Assembly: GCA_028278625.1 (NCBI GenBank)
Contig: JANQDY010000147.1
Coordinates: 1-43,411, forward strand
Reading direction: 5' to 3'
From: Thermodesulfobacteriota bacterium
GTDB taxonomy: Bacteria; Desulfobacterota; DSM-4660; Desulfatiglandales; Desulfatiglandaceae
Length of the DNA stretch: 43,411 nucleotides
The notes under the pieces: generated by a model
Told to the model about the DNA's origin: nothing
Database searches by the model: none
Seen by the model: the letters and a program-made list of their open reading frames with translations, nothing else
Program-made: the position numbers and the translations under genes
Shown here: in pieces, positions 15,053-22,780 of the stretch
Numbering within the stretch: position 1 is the stretch's first letter
How the letters are laid out: every line of letters begins with the position of its first letter

Positions 15053-16435
15053 ATGCCGAAAGAAACACCATACCAAATCCCTTCCCGGGTAACGGACATT
15101 ATACTTGAGAGCATTTCCGACGGTGTTTTCACCGTTGATCATGAATGGCGCATTACGTCTTTCAATCAGGCCGCTGAACGGATTACCCGAATCCCCAGAC
15201 AAGAAGCACTTGGGAAGCACTGCTGGGAAGTCTTCCGATCAAACATGTGTGAAACCGACTGTGCACTTCGCCGCACAATGAAGCAGGGAAAAGACTTCGT
15301 GGACACTTCCACCTATATCGTTGACAGGGAGAAGCGCCGTATTCCCGTGGTGGTCTCCACCAGCCTCTTAAAAGACGGGAATAAACGGGTGCTCGGGGGT
15401 GTGGAGACCTTTCGCGACATGAGTGTCGTGGAGGAGTTGCGCAGAGAACTGGATGCCCGCAACCAGGTTGGCGATATGATCAGCCGAAGCCCTGCCATGC
15501 ACAGGGTTTTCAAAATCCTGCCCCAGGTGGCGGCCAGTGACAGCACCGTGTTGATTCAGGGCGAAACCGGAACCGGCAAGGAACTCCTGGCACGTGCCGT
15601 TCATGACTTGAGTCCTCGCCGCCACAGCCCGTTCGTCGCCATCAACTGCGGCGCATTACCGGACAATCTTCTTGAATCGGAACTCTTCGGTTACAAGGCA
15701 GGCGCCTTTACCGATGCCGTGAAAGACAAACCGGGACATTTCGCTTCAGCCGAAGGGGGAACCATCATGCTGGATGAAATCGGTGACTTAAGCCCCGCAT
15801 TTCAAGTCAGACTCCTTCGGGTGCTTCAGGAGAAAACCTATCTTCCCCTGGGCAGCACCAAAGAAAAAAAGGCAAATGTGAGGGTGATCGCCGCCGCCAA
15901 CAAGGATCTGGCAGAGTTGGTAAATAAAAATCTGTTCCGCCAGGACCTCTTTTATCGCATTAACGTGGTGCGTCTGGACTTGCCGCCGCTAAGAGAGCGT
16001 AAAGAAGACATTGTCTCCCTGGTTCGACATTTCATTCTGCGATTCAACCGTCTTCAAGGAAAAGGCGTTACCGGCATCAGCCAGGAGGCCCTCTCACTCC
16101 TCATGTTTCATGATTATCCGGGTAACATCCGGGAGTTGGAGAACATCATTGAACATGCGCTCGTCCTGTGCCCCGAAGGAGACATCGGCATCCATTGCCT
16201 GCCTGAAAGCCTTAAGCGACATTCCGGCACACCCTGTTCCGCAGGTATGAACAAAGCACTCAAATTGACCGAGGCCCAACTCATACTGGATGCGCTCAAG
16301 CGCAATCACTTCAGTCGTCAGGCTGCCGCCAGGGACCTGGGAATGCACAAAAGCACCCTCTTTCGAAAGATTCGGGATTTGGGAATTGAACTCCCGAATA
16401 GAGACGGTCGCAGCAGCCGAAAGAAGAGATCATAG
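15053..16435 (+). CDS. PAS-domain sigma-54 activator of the ORP-type locus (GAFTDA loop)
   Basis: The 460-residue activator has an N-terminal PAS domain (about 12-120) with Cys 57, 66 and 70, which could sense redox state or bind a cofactor. An AAA+ domain (about 140-370) shows Walker A GETGTGKE (170-177) and Walker B GTIMLDEIG (236-244). The Fis-type helix-turn-helix at about 415-445 reads QAAARDLGMHKSTLFRKI. The sigma-54 contact loop is GAFTDA (217-222) instead of GAFTGA. There is no receiver domain, so control is through the PAS domain or by abundance. A sigma-54 promoter lies 150 bp downstream, ahead of the DNCF genes, matching the Desulfovibrio ORP system, where a cognate activator drives the orp operons. 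GGAAGG precedes the ATG. Confidence 0.92.
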   Translation: MPKETPYQIPSRVTDIILESISDGVFTVDHEWRITSFNQAAERITRIPRQEALGKHCWEVFRSNMCETDCALRRTMKQGKDFVDTSTYIVDREKRRIPVVVSTSLLKDGNKRVLGGVETFRDMSVVEELRRELDARNQVGDMISRSPAMHRVFKILPQVAASDSTVLIQGETGTGKELLARAVHDLSPRRHSPFVAINCGALPDNLLESELFGYKAGAFTDAVKDKPGHFASAEGGTIMLDEIGDLSPAFQVRLLRVLQEKTYLPLGSTKEKKANVRVIAAANKDLAELVNKNLFRQDLFYRINVVRLDLPPLRERKEDIVSLVRHFILRFNRLQGKGVTGISQEALSLLMFHDYPGNIRELENIIEHALVLCPEGDIGIHCLPESLKRHSGTPCSAGMNKALKLTEAQLILDALKRNHFSRQAAARDLGMHKSTLFRKIRDLGIELPNRDGRSSRKKRS

Positions 16436-16583
16436 GGTCGCGATTATGCAATGAAACAGCGCAATAGCGTCGCACATCCGCAAACCTACATTCCCGTTTT
16501 CGGGCTCCCCACCGTCGTCTGAGATCCATATAACCATTCTATATTATTATCTATTTTTACCTTTAGCACTGTCAGAAAAAAAG

Positions 16584-16599
16584 CGGCACACAAATTGCT
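16584..16599 (+). promoter_or_regulatory. Sigma-54 promoter of the ORP-type operon
   Basis: CGGCAC-ACAAA-TTGCT matches the sigma-54 -24/-12 consensus (TGGCAC, 5 nt, TTGCW) with correct GG-to-GC spacing. The predicted start (about 16610) is 20 nt before the ATG at 16630, with AGGAGGA at 16614-16620. It lies just downstream of a sigma-54 activator gene. Upstream activator sites were not identified with confidence. Confidence 0.85.
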
Positions 16600-16629
16600 T
16601 TTGACCCCGGCACAGGAGGACTTCAGCGG

Positions 16630-17028
16630 ATGAAGGTGGCGGTGACCGTTTGGAAAAATCGTATTTCGCCCCTTTTTGATGCCACGCGAACACTGCTCAT
16701 CGCGGTAATCCATGATCGGGTGGTCATCGAAAAGACCATTGTACCCCTTGAGTGCATCTCTCCCTTTTCGAGAGCGGCGACCCTTGAAAGCCTGGGCGTT
16801 GAAACACTGATATGCGGCGGCGTGTCCGATTTTTTTGCCAAACTCATTGAAGCCCGGAACATTCAGATCATCTCATTTGTGGCGGGCCGGGTTGATGAGG
16901 TATTAGACGCCTATTTGAAAAACACCCTTTGTCAAAAAAGGTTTCGGATGCCTGGATGCAGCCATGGACAGAGACGGCAGATAACAAGGAGAAACGGATA
17001 TGAGAATTGCAGTAAGCAGCAGCGGTGA
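16630..17028 (+). CDS. NifX/DNCF-family protein, first copy
   Basis: The 132-residue protein has the dinitrogenase iron-molybdenum cofactor fold (MKVAVTVWKNRISPLFDATR, then GVETLICGGVSDFF, about residues 1-112). Members bind or carry metal clusters; ORP-locus members are linked to the Mo-Cu orange protein of Desulfovibrio. After FRMPGC the last 23 residues are basic and unlike the family. The gene overlaps the next start by 29 nt, and a stop codon in the +1 frame lies just before the next gene's ribosome-binding site. The tail may therefore result from a small frameshift, in nature or in the assembly. It is the first gene after the sigma-54 promoter. Confidence 0.85.
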   Translation: MKVAVTVWKNRISPLFDATRTLLIAVIHDRVVIEKTIVPLECISPFSRAATLESLGVETLICGGVSDFFAKLIEARNIQIISFVAGRVDEVLDAYLKNTLCQKRFRMPGCSHGQRRQITRRNGYENCSKQQR

Positions 17029-17386
17029 CAATCTGGGAGCCCAAATCGACCCGCGCTTTGGACGGTGCGCCTATTTTCTGGTTGGCAACACCGATGATAT
17101 GAGTTTTGAGGCCTTTGACAACGAAAACATCGCCCTAGGCCGTGGTGCGGGCATTCAAGCGGCCCAGTTTGTGGCCTCCAAAGGCGTAAGAGCGGTTTTG
17201 ACTGGAAACGTAGGCCCCAATGCGGTAAAGACACTTTCTGCGGCAGGCATCCATGTTTTTGCCGGGCAGAAAGGCTCTGTTAAAGATGCCGTTTTGAACT
17301 ATAAAGACGGAAAACTGGAACCTACCCGTGAGGCCACTGTGGCCGATCATCACGGCATGGGCGACAAACTCACAAGGAGGACATGA
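17000..17386 (+). CDS. NifX/DNCF-family protein, orange-protein-like
   Basis: The 128-residue product carries a full DNCF domain: MRIAVSSSGDNLGAQIDPRFGRC, GAGIQAAQFVASKGVRAVLTGNVGPNA and AAGIHVFAG. This order matches NifX-like proteins and the ORP (orange protein) of Desulfovibrio, which holds a Mo-Cu sulfide cluster; whether this copy does is inference. The C-terminus is His-rich (ADHHGMGD). AAGGAG precedes the ATG. It follows the first DNCF gene with a 29-nt overlap and precedes the Mrp ATPase gene by 7 nt, so the genes form one operon. Confidence 0.88.
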   Translation: MRIAVSSSGDNLGAQIDPRFGRCAYFLVGNTDDMSFEAFDNENIALGRGAGIQAAQFVASKGVRAVLTGNVGPNAVKTLSAAGIHVFAGQKGSVKDAVLNYKDGKLEPTREATVADHHGMGDKLTRRT

Positions 17387-17393
17387 TTCAAAA

Positions 17394-18290
17394 ATGGCAA
17401 AGGATCATATGGGACAGCAGGATCAACACCAAATGCAGGACCTTGAGATCAAGGAACGCCTGCTTCGGATCAAACATAAAATACTGGTCATGAGCGGCAA
17501 GGGTGGTGTTGGAAAGAGCAGCGTGGCAACCTATCTTTCCGTGGCACTGGCCCGGCAAGGGTACCGGGTGGGACTCATGGACGTGGACCTCCATGGTCCC
17601 AGCATTCCCCGGATGCTCGGCCTAAAAGGGGAACTGCAGATGGGAACGGGAACAGGAAAAGCACGGCCCGTAAGGTATCTCCCCAACATGGACGTCATCT
17701 CCATCGAAAGTCTGCTGGGGGACAACAAAGATGCCGCCACTATCTGGCGGGGCCCCGTCAAGATCGGTGTCATACGCCAGTTCATATCGGATCTTGAGTG
17801 GAATGATCTTGACTACCTGATTATCGATTCACCGCCGGGGACGGGAGATGAGCCTCTGACGGTGGCCCAAACCATTCCCGATGCAGTGGCGCTGATTGTG
17901 ACAACGCCTCAGGAAGTATCCCTTGCGGACGTCAGGAAATCGATCAATTTTTGCCGCCAGGTCAAAATGGAGATATTGGGCCTTGTTGAAAATATGGGCG
18001 GCCTCACCTGCCCCCATTGCGGTAAAACCGTTGACCTTTTCAAAAGCCACGGTGGGATGTTGACTGCCAAAAGAGAGGCCCTCACCCTTTTGGGAACGCT
18101 TCCCCTTGAACCCCAAGTGGTCATCAATGGAGATGCCGGAAGCATGGGGATTCTGGATGACGCATCACTGCCCATCACCAAGGAGTTGACAAAAATGGTG
18201 GAGAAAATCGTTCAATTGACAAAGGCCCGAAAAAGGGCATCCCTTAAATCAGAAACAGAGTTTCCCATTGTTTCCGGGAGCGCGATGTGA
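17394..18290 (+). CDS. Mrp/NBP35-family Fe-S carrier ATPase
   Basis: The 298-residue P-loop ATPase has the deviant Walker A motif SGKGGVGKSS (34-43), DVDLHGPSIPRMLG, DSPPGTGDEPLT and the CPHC pair (206-209) that bridges an Fe-S cluster between subunits in ApbC/Nbp35 proteins. It should bind and pass on Fe-S or related metal clusters. In the Desulfovibrio ORP system the Mrp protein is fused to a NifX-like domain; here that domain is absent and DNCF proteins are encoded separately. The start was set at 17394, the ATG following AAGGAGG at a slightly long distance of 13 nt. The N-terminus is rich in His, Gln and Met (HMGQQDQHQMQ). Confidence 0.92.
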   Translation: MAKDHMGQQDQHQMQDLEIKERLLRIKHKILVMSGKGGVGKSSVATYLSVALARQGYRVGLMDVDLHGPSIPRMLGLKGELQMGTGTGKARPVRYLPNMDVISIESLLGDNKDAATIWRGPVKIGVIRQFISDLEWNDLDYLIIDSPPGTGDEPLTVAQTIPDAVALIVTTPQEVSLADVRKSINFCRQVKMEILGLVENMGGLTCPHCGKTVDLFKSHGGMLTAKREALTLLGTLPLEPQVVINGDAGSMGILDDASLPITKELTKMVEKIVQLTKARKRASLKSETEFPIVSGSAM

Positions 18291-18309
18291 TCACTGACGG
18301 AGAACAGGA

Positions 18310-19164
18310 ATGATTATTAGTATCGCAAGCGGAAAAGGCGGTACGGGTAAGACGACCATCGCCACGAATCTGGCACTTTCCGTGGATGTGCCGGTTCAGA
18401 TTCTGGATTGCGATGTGGAGGAACCGAACGCCCATCTTTTTTTAAACCCGCGCATGGAGGAAGTCCGTACCCTGACCACGCCAGTACCCGAAGTGGACAT
18501 GGAAAAATGCACCCTCTGCGGCAAATGCGGAGATATATGTCAGTTCAGGGCTATCGTGGTCATCGGTGAAACAGTGCTCCCTTTTGTCGAGATGTGCCAC
18601 AGTTGCGGCGGATGCACGGCCGTATGTCCGGAAAAGGCGATCACTGAAACGACCCGTGAACTGGGAATCATTGAAAGGGGAAGATCCGACCGGATGGAAT
18701 TTGTTCACGGAAAGCTGCGTGTGGGTGAGGCCATGTCACCGCCCCTTATCAAAGCGGTACGGGAATACACCCGTCCCCATATGTTGACCATTATCGACGC
18801 ACCGCCCGGGACCTCCTGCCCGGTGATTACCGCCATGAAAGGGGCGGACTTCGTTCTTTTGGTCACCGAGCCAACCCCTTTTGGGCTTCACGATTTGAAG
18901 CTGGCAGCGGGAGCGGTTAAAACTCTCGGCATCCCCTGCGGTCTCGTCATCAACCGATCAGATCTGGGAAATGACGGCGTATTGAACTATGCCCACAAAG
19001 AAAAGATACCGATTCTCATGGAAATACCGTTCAGTCGCGAAATCGCGGAGACCTACTCAAGGGGAGATATGGTTGTGTCCGCCCTTCCGGAATGGAAAAG
19101 CAGATTTAAAAAGCTGTATCATGACATTGAAGCCATTAAAGGCCAAAGAGGACGGTTATCATGA
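18310..19164 (+). CDS. MinD-like ATPase with inserted 2[4Fe-4S] ferredoxin domain (first)
   Basis: The 284-residue ATPase has the deviant Walker A motif GKGGTGKTT (8-16). A bacterial-type ferredoxin insertion carries Cys 67/70/73/77 and 96/99/102/106 (CTLCGKCGDIC, CHSCGGCTAVC). Later come DAPPGTSCPV and the switch-like LLVTEPTPFGLHD. Such proteins occur in pairs in anaerobes, and in the Desulfovibrio ORP locus they are part of the ORP complex, which has been tied to cell division. AGGA stands before the ATG. The stop codon overlaps the start of the second copy by 4 nt, which points to equal synthesis and probably a heterodimer. Confidence 0.92.
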   Translation: MIISIASGKGGTGKTTIATNLALSVDVPVQILDCDVEEPNAHLFLNPRMEEVRTLTTPVPEVDMEKCTLCGKCGDICQFRAIVVIGETVLPFVEMCHSCGGCTAVCPEKAITETTRELGIIERGRSDRMEFVHGKLRVGEAMSPPLIKAVREYTRPHMLTIIDAPPGTSCPVITAMKGADFVLLVTEPTPFGLHDLKLAAGAVKTLGIPCGLVINRSDLGNDGVLNYAHKEKIPILMEIPFSREIAETYSRGDMVVSALPEWKSRFKKLYHDIEAIKGQRGRLS

Positions 19165-20024
19165 AGGAGATCGTTATTATCAGCGGTAAAGGCGGAACCG
19201 GGAAAACGAGCATCGTATCAGCCTTTGCATCACTCGTAGAAAGCAAGGCCATATGTGACGCTGATGTGGATGCCGCGGATCTTCATCTCATCCTGAATCC
19301 CGAGGTAAAGGAACGCCACGATTTTCACGCCGGCCACAAGGCAACTATCGATCCCGACAAATGCACCCAGTGCGGTCTCTGCAGGGAGATGTGCCGGTGG
19401 AATGCCATCAGCCGGGCGTATGTGGTGGATGAAATCGAATGTGAAGGCTGCGGCGTCTGCCGCTATTTCTGCCCTGAAGATGCCGTCCTTTTCCCGGTAA
19501 ATGCCTGCGGCGAATGGTTTCTTTCCGACACCCGTTTCGGCCCGCTGGCCCATGCAAAACTGGGGATTGCCGAAGAGAACTCCGGAAAACTGGTGACCCT
19601 GATTCGTAAAGAGGGGAAGGAGCTGGCTGAAAAGGAGGGGCTCCGTTATCTCTTAACAGACGGTCCTCCCGGCGTGGGGTGCCCCGTAATCGCATCCATC
19701 GGCGGTGCAAGAGCGGTTTTGATTGTCGCTGAACCCACGGTCAGCGGAAAACACGATATGGAACGGGTGTCCCAGTTGGCGGCCTTTTTCAAGGTGCCTG
19801 CAATGCTGTGCGTCAACAAATTTGATCTCAATCCTGATATGGGAAAAGGAATCGAAGCATTCTCACGGCAAAAAGGTGTCACACCCATCGGAAGGGTTCC
19901 CTTTGATACCGATTTCACCCGTGCCATGGTTCAGGGGAAAACCATTGTTGAATTCAACGAAAAGGGGAAAGCCGCACAAGCCGTTGAGGCCATTTGGAAG
20001 GAGATGCTGGTGCACTTATCGTGA
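19161..20024 (+). CDS. MinD-like ATPase with inserted 2[4Fe-4S] ferredoxin domain (second)
   Basis: The 287-residue partner of the preceding ATPase has the same architecture: Walker A GKGGTGKTS (9-17), inserted ferredoxin with Cys 68/71/74/78 and 94/97/100/104 (CTQCGLCREMC, CEGCGVCRYFC), TDGPPGVGCPV and VAEPTVSGKHD. It is the last clear member of the ORP-type operon, 4 nt overlapped with its paralogue. The two copies differ in the region after the ferredoxin insertion (112-150), where partner binding may differ. No terminator was seen in the 181-bp gap that follows. Confidence 0.92.
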   Translation: MKEIVIISGKGGTGKTSIVSAFASLVESKAICDADVDAADLHLILNPEVKERHDFHAGHKATIDPDKCTQCGLCREMCRWNAISRAYVVDEIECEGCGVCRYFCPEDAVLFPVNACGEWFLSDTRFGPLAHAKLGIAEENSGKLVTLIRKEGKELAEKEGLRYLLTDGPPGVGCPVIASIGGARAVLIVAEPTVSGKHDMERVSQLAAFFKVPAMLCVNKFDLNPDMGKGIEAFSRQKGVTPIGRVPFDTDFTRAMVQGKTIVEFNEKGKAAQAVEAIWKEMLVHLS

Positions 20025-20205
20025 AGGATGACCCGGTGACCCCCCCCAAGGATTTTTCCCAAAAGCGACCTTCTAAGAATTGATGCAAGGGTTCTTTACT
20101 ATTGCGGCATTTCCTGATAAGAAGTGTCTCGACTCCGTCGAGTTCCGGGCAGAACCTCACAAAACCCCGCGATGGAGACCATTTATGTAAAGAAAGGATA
20201 AGAAA

Positions 20206-20553
20206 ATGGCATCAAAAGACAAGGAATCGAGATTGGCCCAGATGGCCTACTGGGAAGAACAGCTGAACCAGCGGCTCACTCAACTGAATGAAAAAGGGAT
20301 GACCCCTGAAAAGGCGGCCAAAGACACGGAAATAAGACGAATTCGAGCCAAGATAAGAGAAACCCGCGACCGGCTTGCCATTATCGAGGAAAAGGAGAAA
20401 AAACTGGAAGAAATGGCCAAAGCCAAAGCGGAAAAAGCCGCAAAACCGAAAGAATCCAAAAAGAAGAAAAAGCAGGGAGCGGAAGAGCAGGCCGTCAGCA
20501 AACGTCAGCAGAAAAAGAAGAAAAAGAAAGAGAAGAAGAACAAGGGTCAATGA
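20206..20553 (+). CDS. Lysine-rich coiled-coil protein
   Basis: No family was recognised. The 115-residue product is almost entirely charged. Residues about 5-75 should form a long helix or coiled coil (LAQMAYWEEQLNQRLTQL, IRRIRAKIRETRDRL). Residues about 76-115 are an Ala/Lys-rich then nearly pure Lys tail that could bind nucleic acid or acidic surfaces. AAAGGA lies upstream of ATG. It is 181 nt after the ORP-type operon on the same strand, so cotranscription is possible but unproven. Its last 7 nt overlap the end of the convergent HD-hydrolase gene. Confidence 0.7.
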   Translation: MASKDKESRLAQMAYWEEQLNQRLTQLNEKGMTPEKAAKDTEIRRIRAKIRETRDRLAIIEEKEKKLEEMAKAKAEKAAKPKESKKKKKQGAEEQAVSKRQQKKKKKKEKKNKGQ

Positions 20554-21137
20554 TTGTCCGGTATTTCCAGCCCCGCTTCAAAAGACGCTGCTTCAGCCCC
20601 GTCCATTTCCATCAGGGACTTGGGGCTGAATCTTAATTTGCTGAACAGTCTTTCCTCAACCTGCCGGCACAGCCCGAAATTCAGTCTGATTCTCCGGCAG
20701 ATTTCTTCCTCATTCCGCCCGTAACGTTCAAGGATGTAAGCCAGTCGCTCATCCAGGGTCACGATTTTGTGGTGATTGACTCTTTTGTCCGCATAAAAGA
20801 CCACTTCCTTTTCCGACCCGGCCCCATTTTTGGCATAGTCCTTTAATATGACATGTTCCGCCACAATGGGGGCAATCTCATCAAAGCCGTTCTTTAAGCA
20901 GATCTCTTTGCCCAATTCAGCATGGTTTCTTCCCGAACTCAAAGAAGGGGTCTTGCCGATATCGTGCAGCAAGGCGCCGACCGTTGTCTTCAAAACGGAT
21001 ATCTCCGGATGAACTTCCTTGAGCCCGTGGGCAATCTTGCGGGCGATCCGTGCCACCACAACGCTGTGGGCCTTGATATGCCCCAACATGTGGTATTTGT
21101 CCATGACTGCGTAGCATTCTTTGATGGAGGGAATCAT
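20547..21137 (-). CDS. HD-domain phosphohydrolase
   Basis: The 196-residue protein is a compact HD-superfamily hydrolase. It has His24 in HIKAHSVVVARIA, His58-Asp59 in ALLHDIGKTPS, and further histidines in GRNHAELG and VAEHVILKD, the usual metal set. Proteins of this size are found as uncharacterised nucleotide or phosphoester hydrolases near tRNA or RNA metabolism genes; the substrate is unknown. The start was placed at 21137 after GAAGAAGG. The frame is open to 21344, but the added 69 residues are not HD-like. It overlaps the lysine-rich gene by 7 nt at their 3' ends. Confidence 0.8.
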   Translation of the reverse strand: MIPSIKECYAVMDKYHMLGHIKAHSVVVARIARKIAHGLKEVHPEISVLKTTVGALLHDIGKTPSLSSGRNHAELGKEICLKNGFDEIAPIVAEHVILKDYAKNGAGSEKEVVFYADKRVNHHKIVTLDERLAYILERYGRNEEEICRRIRLNFGLCRQVEERLFSKLRFSPKSLMEMDGAEAASFEAGLEIPDNH

Positions 21138-21384
21138 GCCTTCTTCTCTCTGGGTAACTGGCCAATTCTTGCCCTCGGGAGGACGGATCTCATCATTATC
21201 AGGTTCGTCATGGCCGTTCAACCAAAAACCAAAGATATGAGGAATATAAAACCAAGGGCACCTGCCAAAGCATCTTATGGAGTATTGACAAAAACACTTG
21301 TTTTGTTTAAGTTCAAGAGAATTTGAATGGGCCATTGTGTCCATTTGCCTTTTGCCAAACCCATCATCCGATTCATGCCATTTG

Positions 21385-21391
21385 AAAGGAG
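21385..21391 (+). promoter_or_regulatory. Ribosome-binding site that points to an ATT start
   Basis: AAAGGAG is 6 nt before ATT at 21398. No ATG, GTG or TTG in frame lies at a suitable distance, and an in-frame TGA stop at 21383-21385 limits the gene on the 5' side. The site argues that translation begins at ATT. Confidence 0.6.
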
Positions 21392-21397
21392 ATCGTC

Positions 21398-22762
21398 ATT
21401 TCCGATTTTTCCCAAAACACCAGCAGGGTCACGTCTTTCCATATCCTACGCCAGGACCGTGAACATCTGAGGAAACAGTTGACGCTTCACTCCAGATGGA
21501 AAAAGACGGTTCTCATTCTGCCTCTTTTGGCCACCGAATATACGGATCCCGCCAATCGGCCGGTACTCGAAAACATCCTGGCACAGCTCAAAGATGTTAC
21601 CTATGTCTCTGAAATCATCTTTGGTCTGGATCGTGCCTCCGAAGAAGAGGCAATGGTTTTGAAGGGCCTTATCAACGAATTCGGCATCCAGAATTACATG
21701 ATTCAGTGGAACGATGGCCCGGGGTTTCAAGCCATTTATGAAAAGCTCAACCACGCCGGGTTCAACATCAGTGAACCGGGCAAAGGGAAGAACATGTTTT
21801 TGAGCTTCGGAATCGCCATTGCCCTGGGTGCCGAAACCATTGCCCTTATTGACGCGGACATCCGAACCTTTAAGAGGGTTCAGCTCGACCGGCTCTTTTA
21901 CCCGGTGGTCGCTCTCAATTATGATTTCTCCAAGGCCTATTATTCCAGGATCAAGGAAAACCAGATCTACGGAAGGGTGAAAAGGCTTTTGCTCGATCCC
22001 CTGCTACTGGCGCTGAAGCGAAAATTCACGGAAAGCAAAGATCAAAAAATGCTGAATCTCATCGACTTTCTATTGAGCTTCAAATATCAGCTCAGCGGTG
22101 AGGTTGCTTTCCATGTGGACCTGCTTAAAAAGATGCGGTTTGCCACCAATTGGGGCGTTGAGATTTTCACACTCATCGAGGTATATCGAAAGGCGTCGGC
22201 GCCGGCCCAGGTGATGTTCACCAAAGATCCTTTTGACCATAAACATCAGGATGTCTCCGCCGGTGACCGCACAAAGGGTCTGAACCGAATGGCCATCGAC
22301 ATCGTCACCACCCTCATGAATGCATTGATCATCGAAGAGGGTCTGGAGATCTCCGACACCTTTTTCAGAGACCTGACCGTGACATATCAGGCGGTTGCGG
22401 AAGAACAGGTAAAGAAGTATTCCGATGATGCGGATTTCAGCGGCCTCGATTATGATCGGGACAGGGAAGAATTCCTGGTCAGGGAGGTCTTTACCCATTC
22501 TATCCTGGAAGCAGGGGACATGCTCACCTCCCCGTACCGGATGACGGAGAAATTCTTGCGATTCGTCAATTCACACGAGGAATTCAGCGAGTTTCTAAAA
22601 GATGGTCTCGCCCAAACCATTCTGGCGGTAGAAAGCAAAACTGAGAATCGGCTATTTGAGACGCCGAGAACGGTTTCTTGGGAACGGGTATCCAACAAAC
22701 TGCCGAACATCTTTTACGATTTAATTGAAGTGGTCGAAAGCGAGAAGAGGCGATTTTCCTAA
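21398..22762 (+). CDS. gpgS: Glucosyl-3-phosphoglycerate synthase-like glycosyltransferase (GT81)
   Basis: GpgS transfers glucose from an NDP-glucose to 3-phosphoglycerate, the first step to the compatible solute glucosylglycerate. Family motifs are visible: LILPLLATEY, EIIFGLDRA, WNDGPGFQAIYEKL, GKGKNMF, a DxD metal site in ALIDADIRTF, AYYSRIKENQIYGRVKRLL, NWGVEIFTLIEVY and the FDHKHQDVSAGD segment. From ATT at 21398 the protein has 454 residues and begins SDFSQNTSRVTSFHIL, resembling the DFFQNG...TLH start of GpgS proteins. A start at TTG 21479 (427 residues) would lose this. The phosphatase gene follows 18 nt downstream. Sugar donor and acceptor are inferred from the family. Confidence 0.82.
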   Translation: MSDFSQNTSRVTSFHILRQDREHLRKQLTLHSRWKKTVLILPLLATEYTDPANRPVLENILAQLKDVTYVSEIIFGLDRASEEEAMVLKGLINEFGIQNYMIQWNDGPGFQAIYEKLNHAGFNISEPGKGKNMFLSFGIAIALGAETIALIDADIRTFKRVQLDRLFYPVVALNYDFSKAYYSRIKENQIYGRVKRLLLDPLLLALKRKFTESKDQKMLNLIDFLLSFKYQLSGEVAFHVDLLKKMRFATNWGVEIFTLIEVYRKASAPAQVMFTKDPFDHKHQDVSAGDRTKGLNRMAIDIVTTLMNALIIEEGLEISDTFFRDLTVTYQAVAEEQVKKYSDDADFSGLDYDRDREEFLVREVFTHSILEAGDMLTSPYRMTEKFLRFVNSHEEFSEFLKDGLAQTILAVESKTENRLFETPRTVSWERVSNKLPNIFYDLIEVVESEKRRFS

Positions 22763-22780
22763 CAGGAAAAGGGGCAGTGC

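Noticed and set aside
20025..20205. Small RNA or terminator after the ORP-type operon
   Set aside because: Only a short CTCGAC/GTCGAG stem without a T-run was found; not enough to call.
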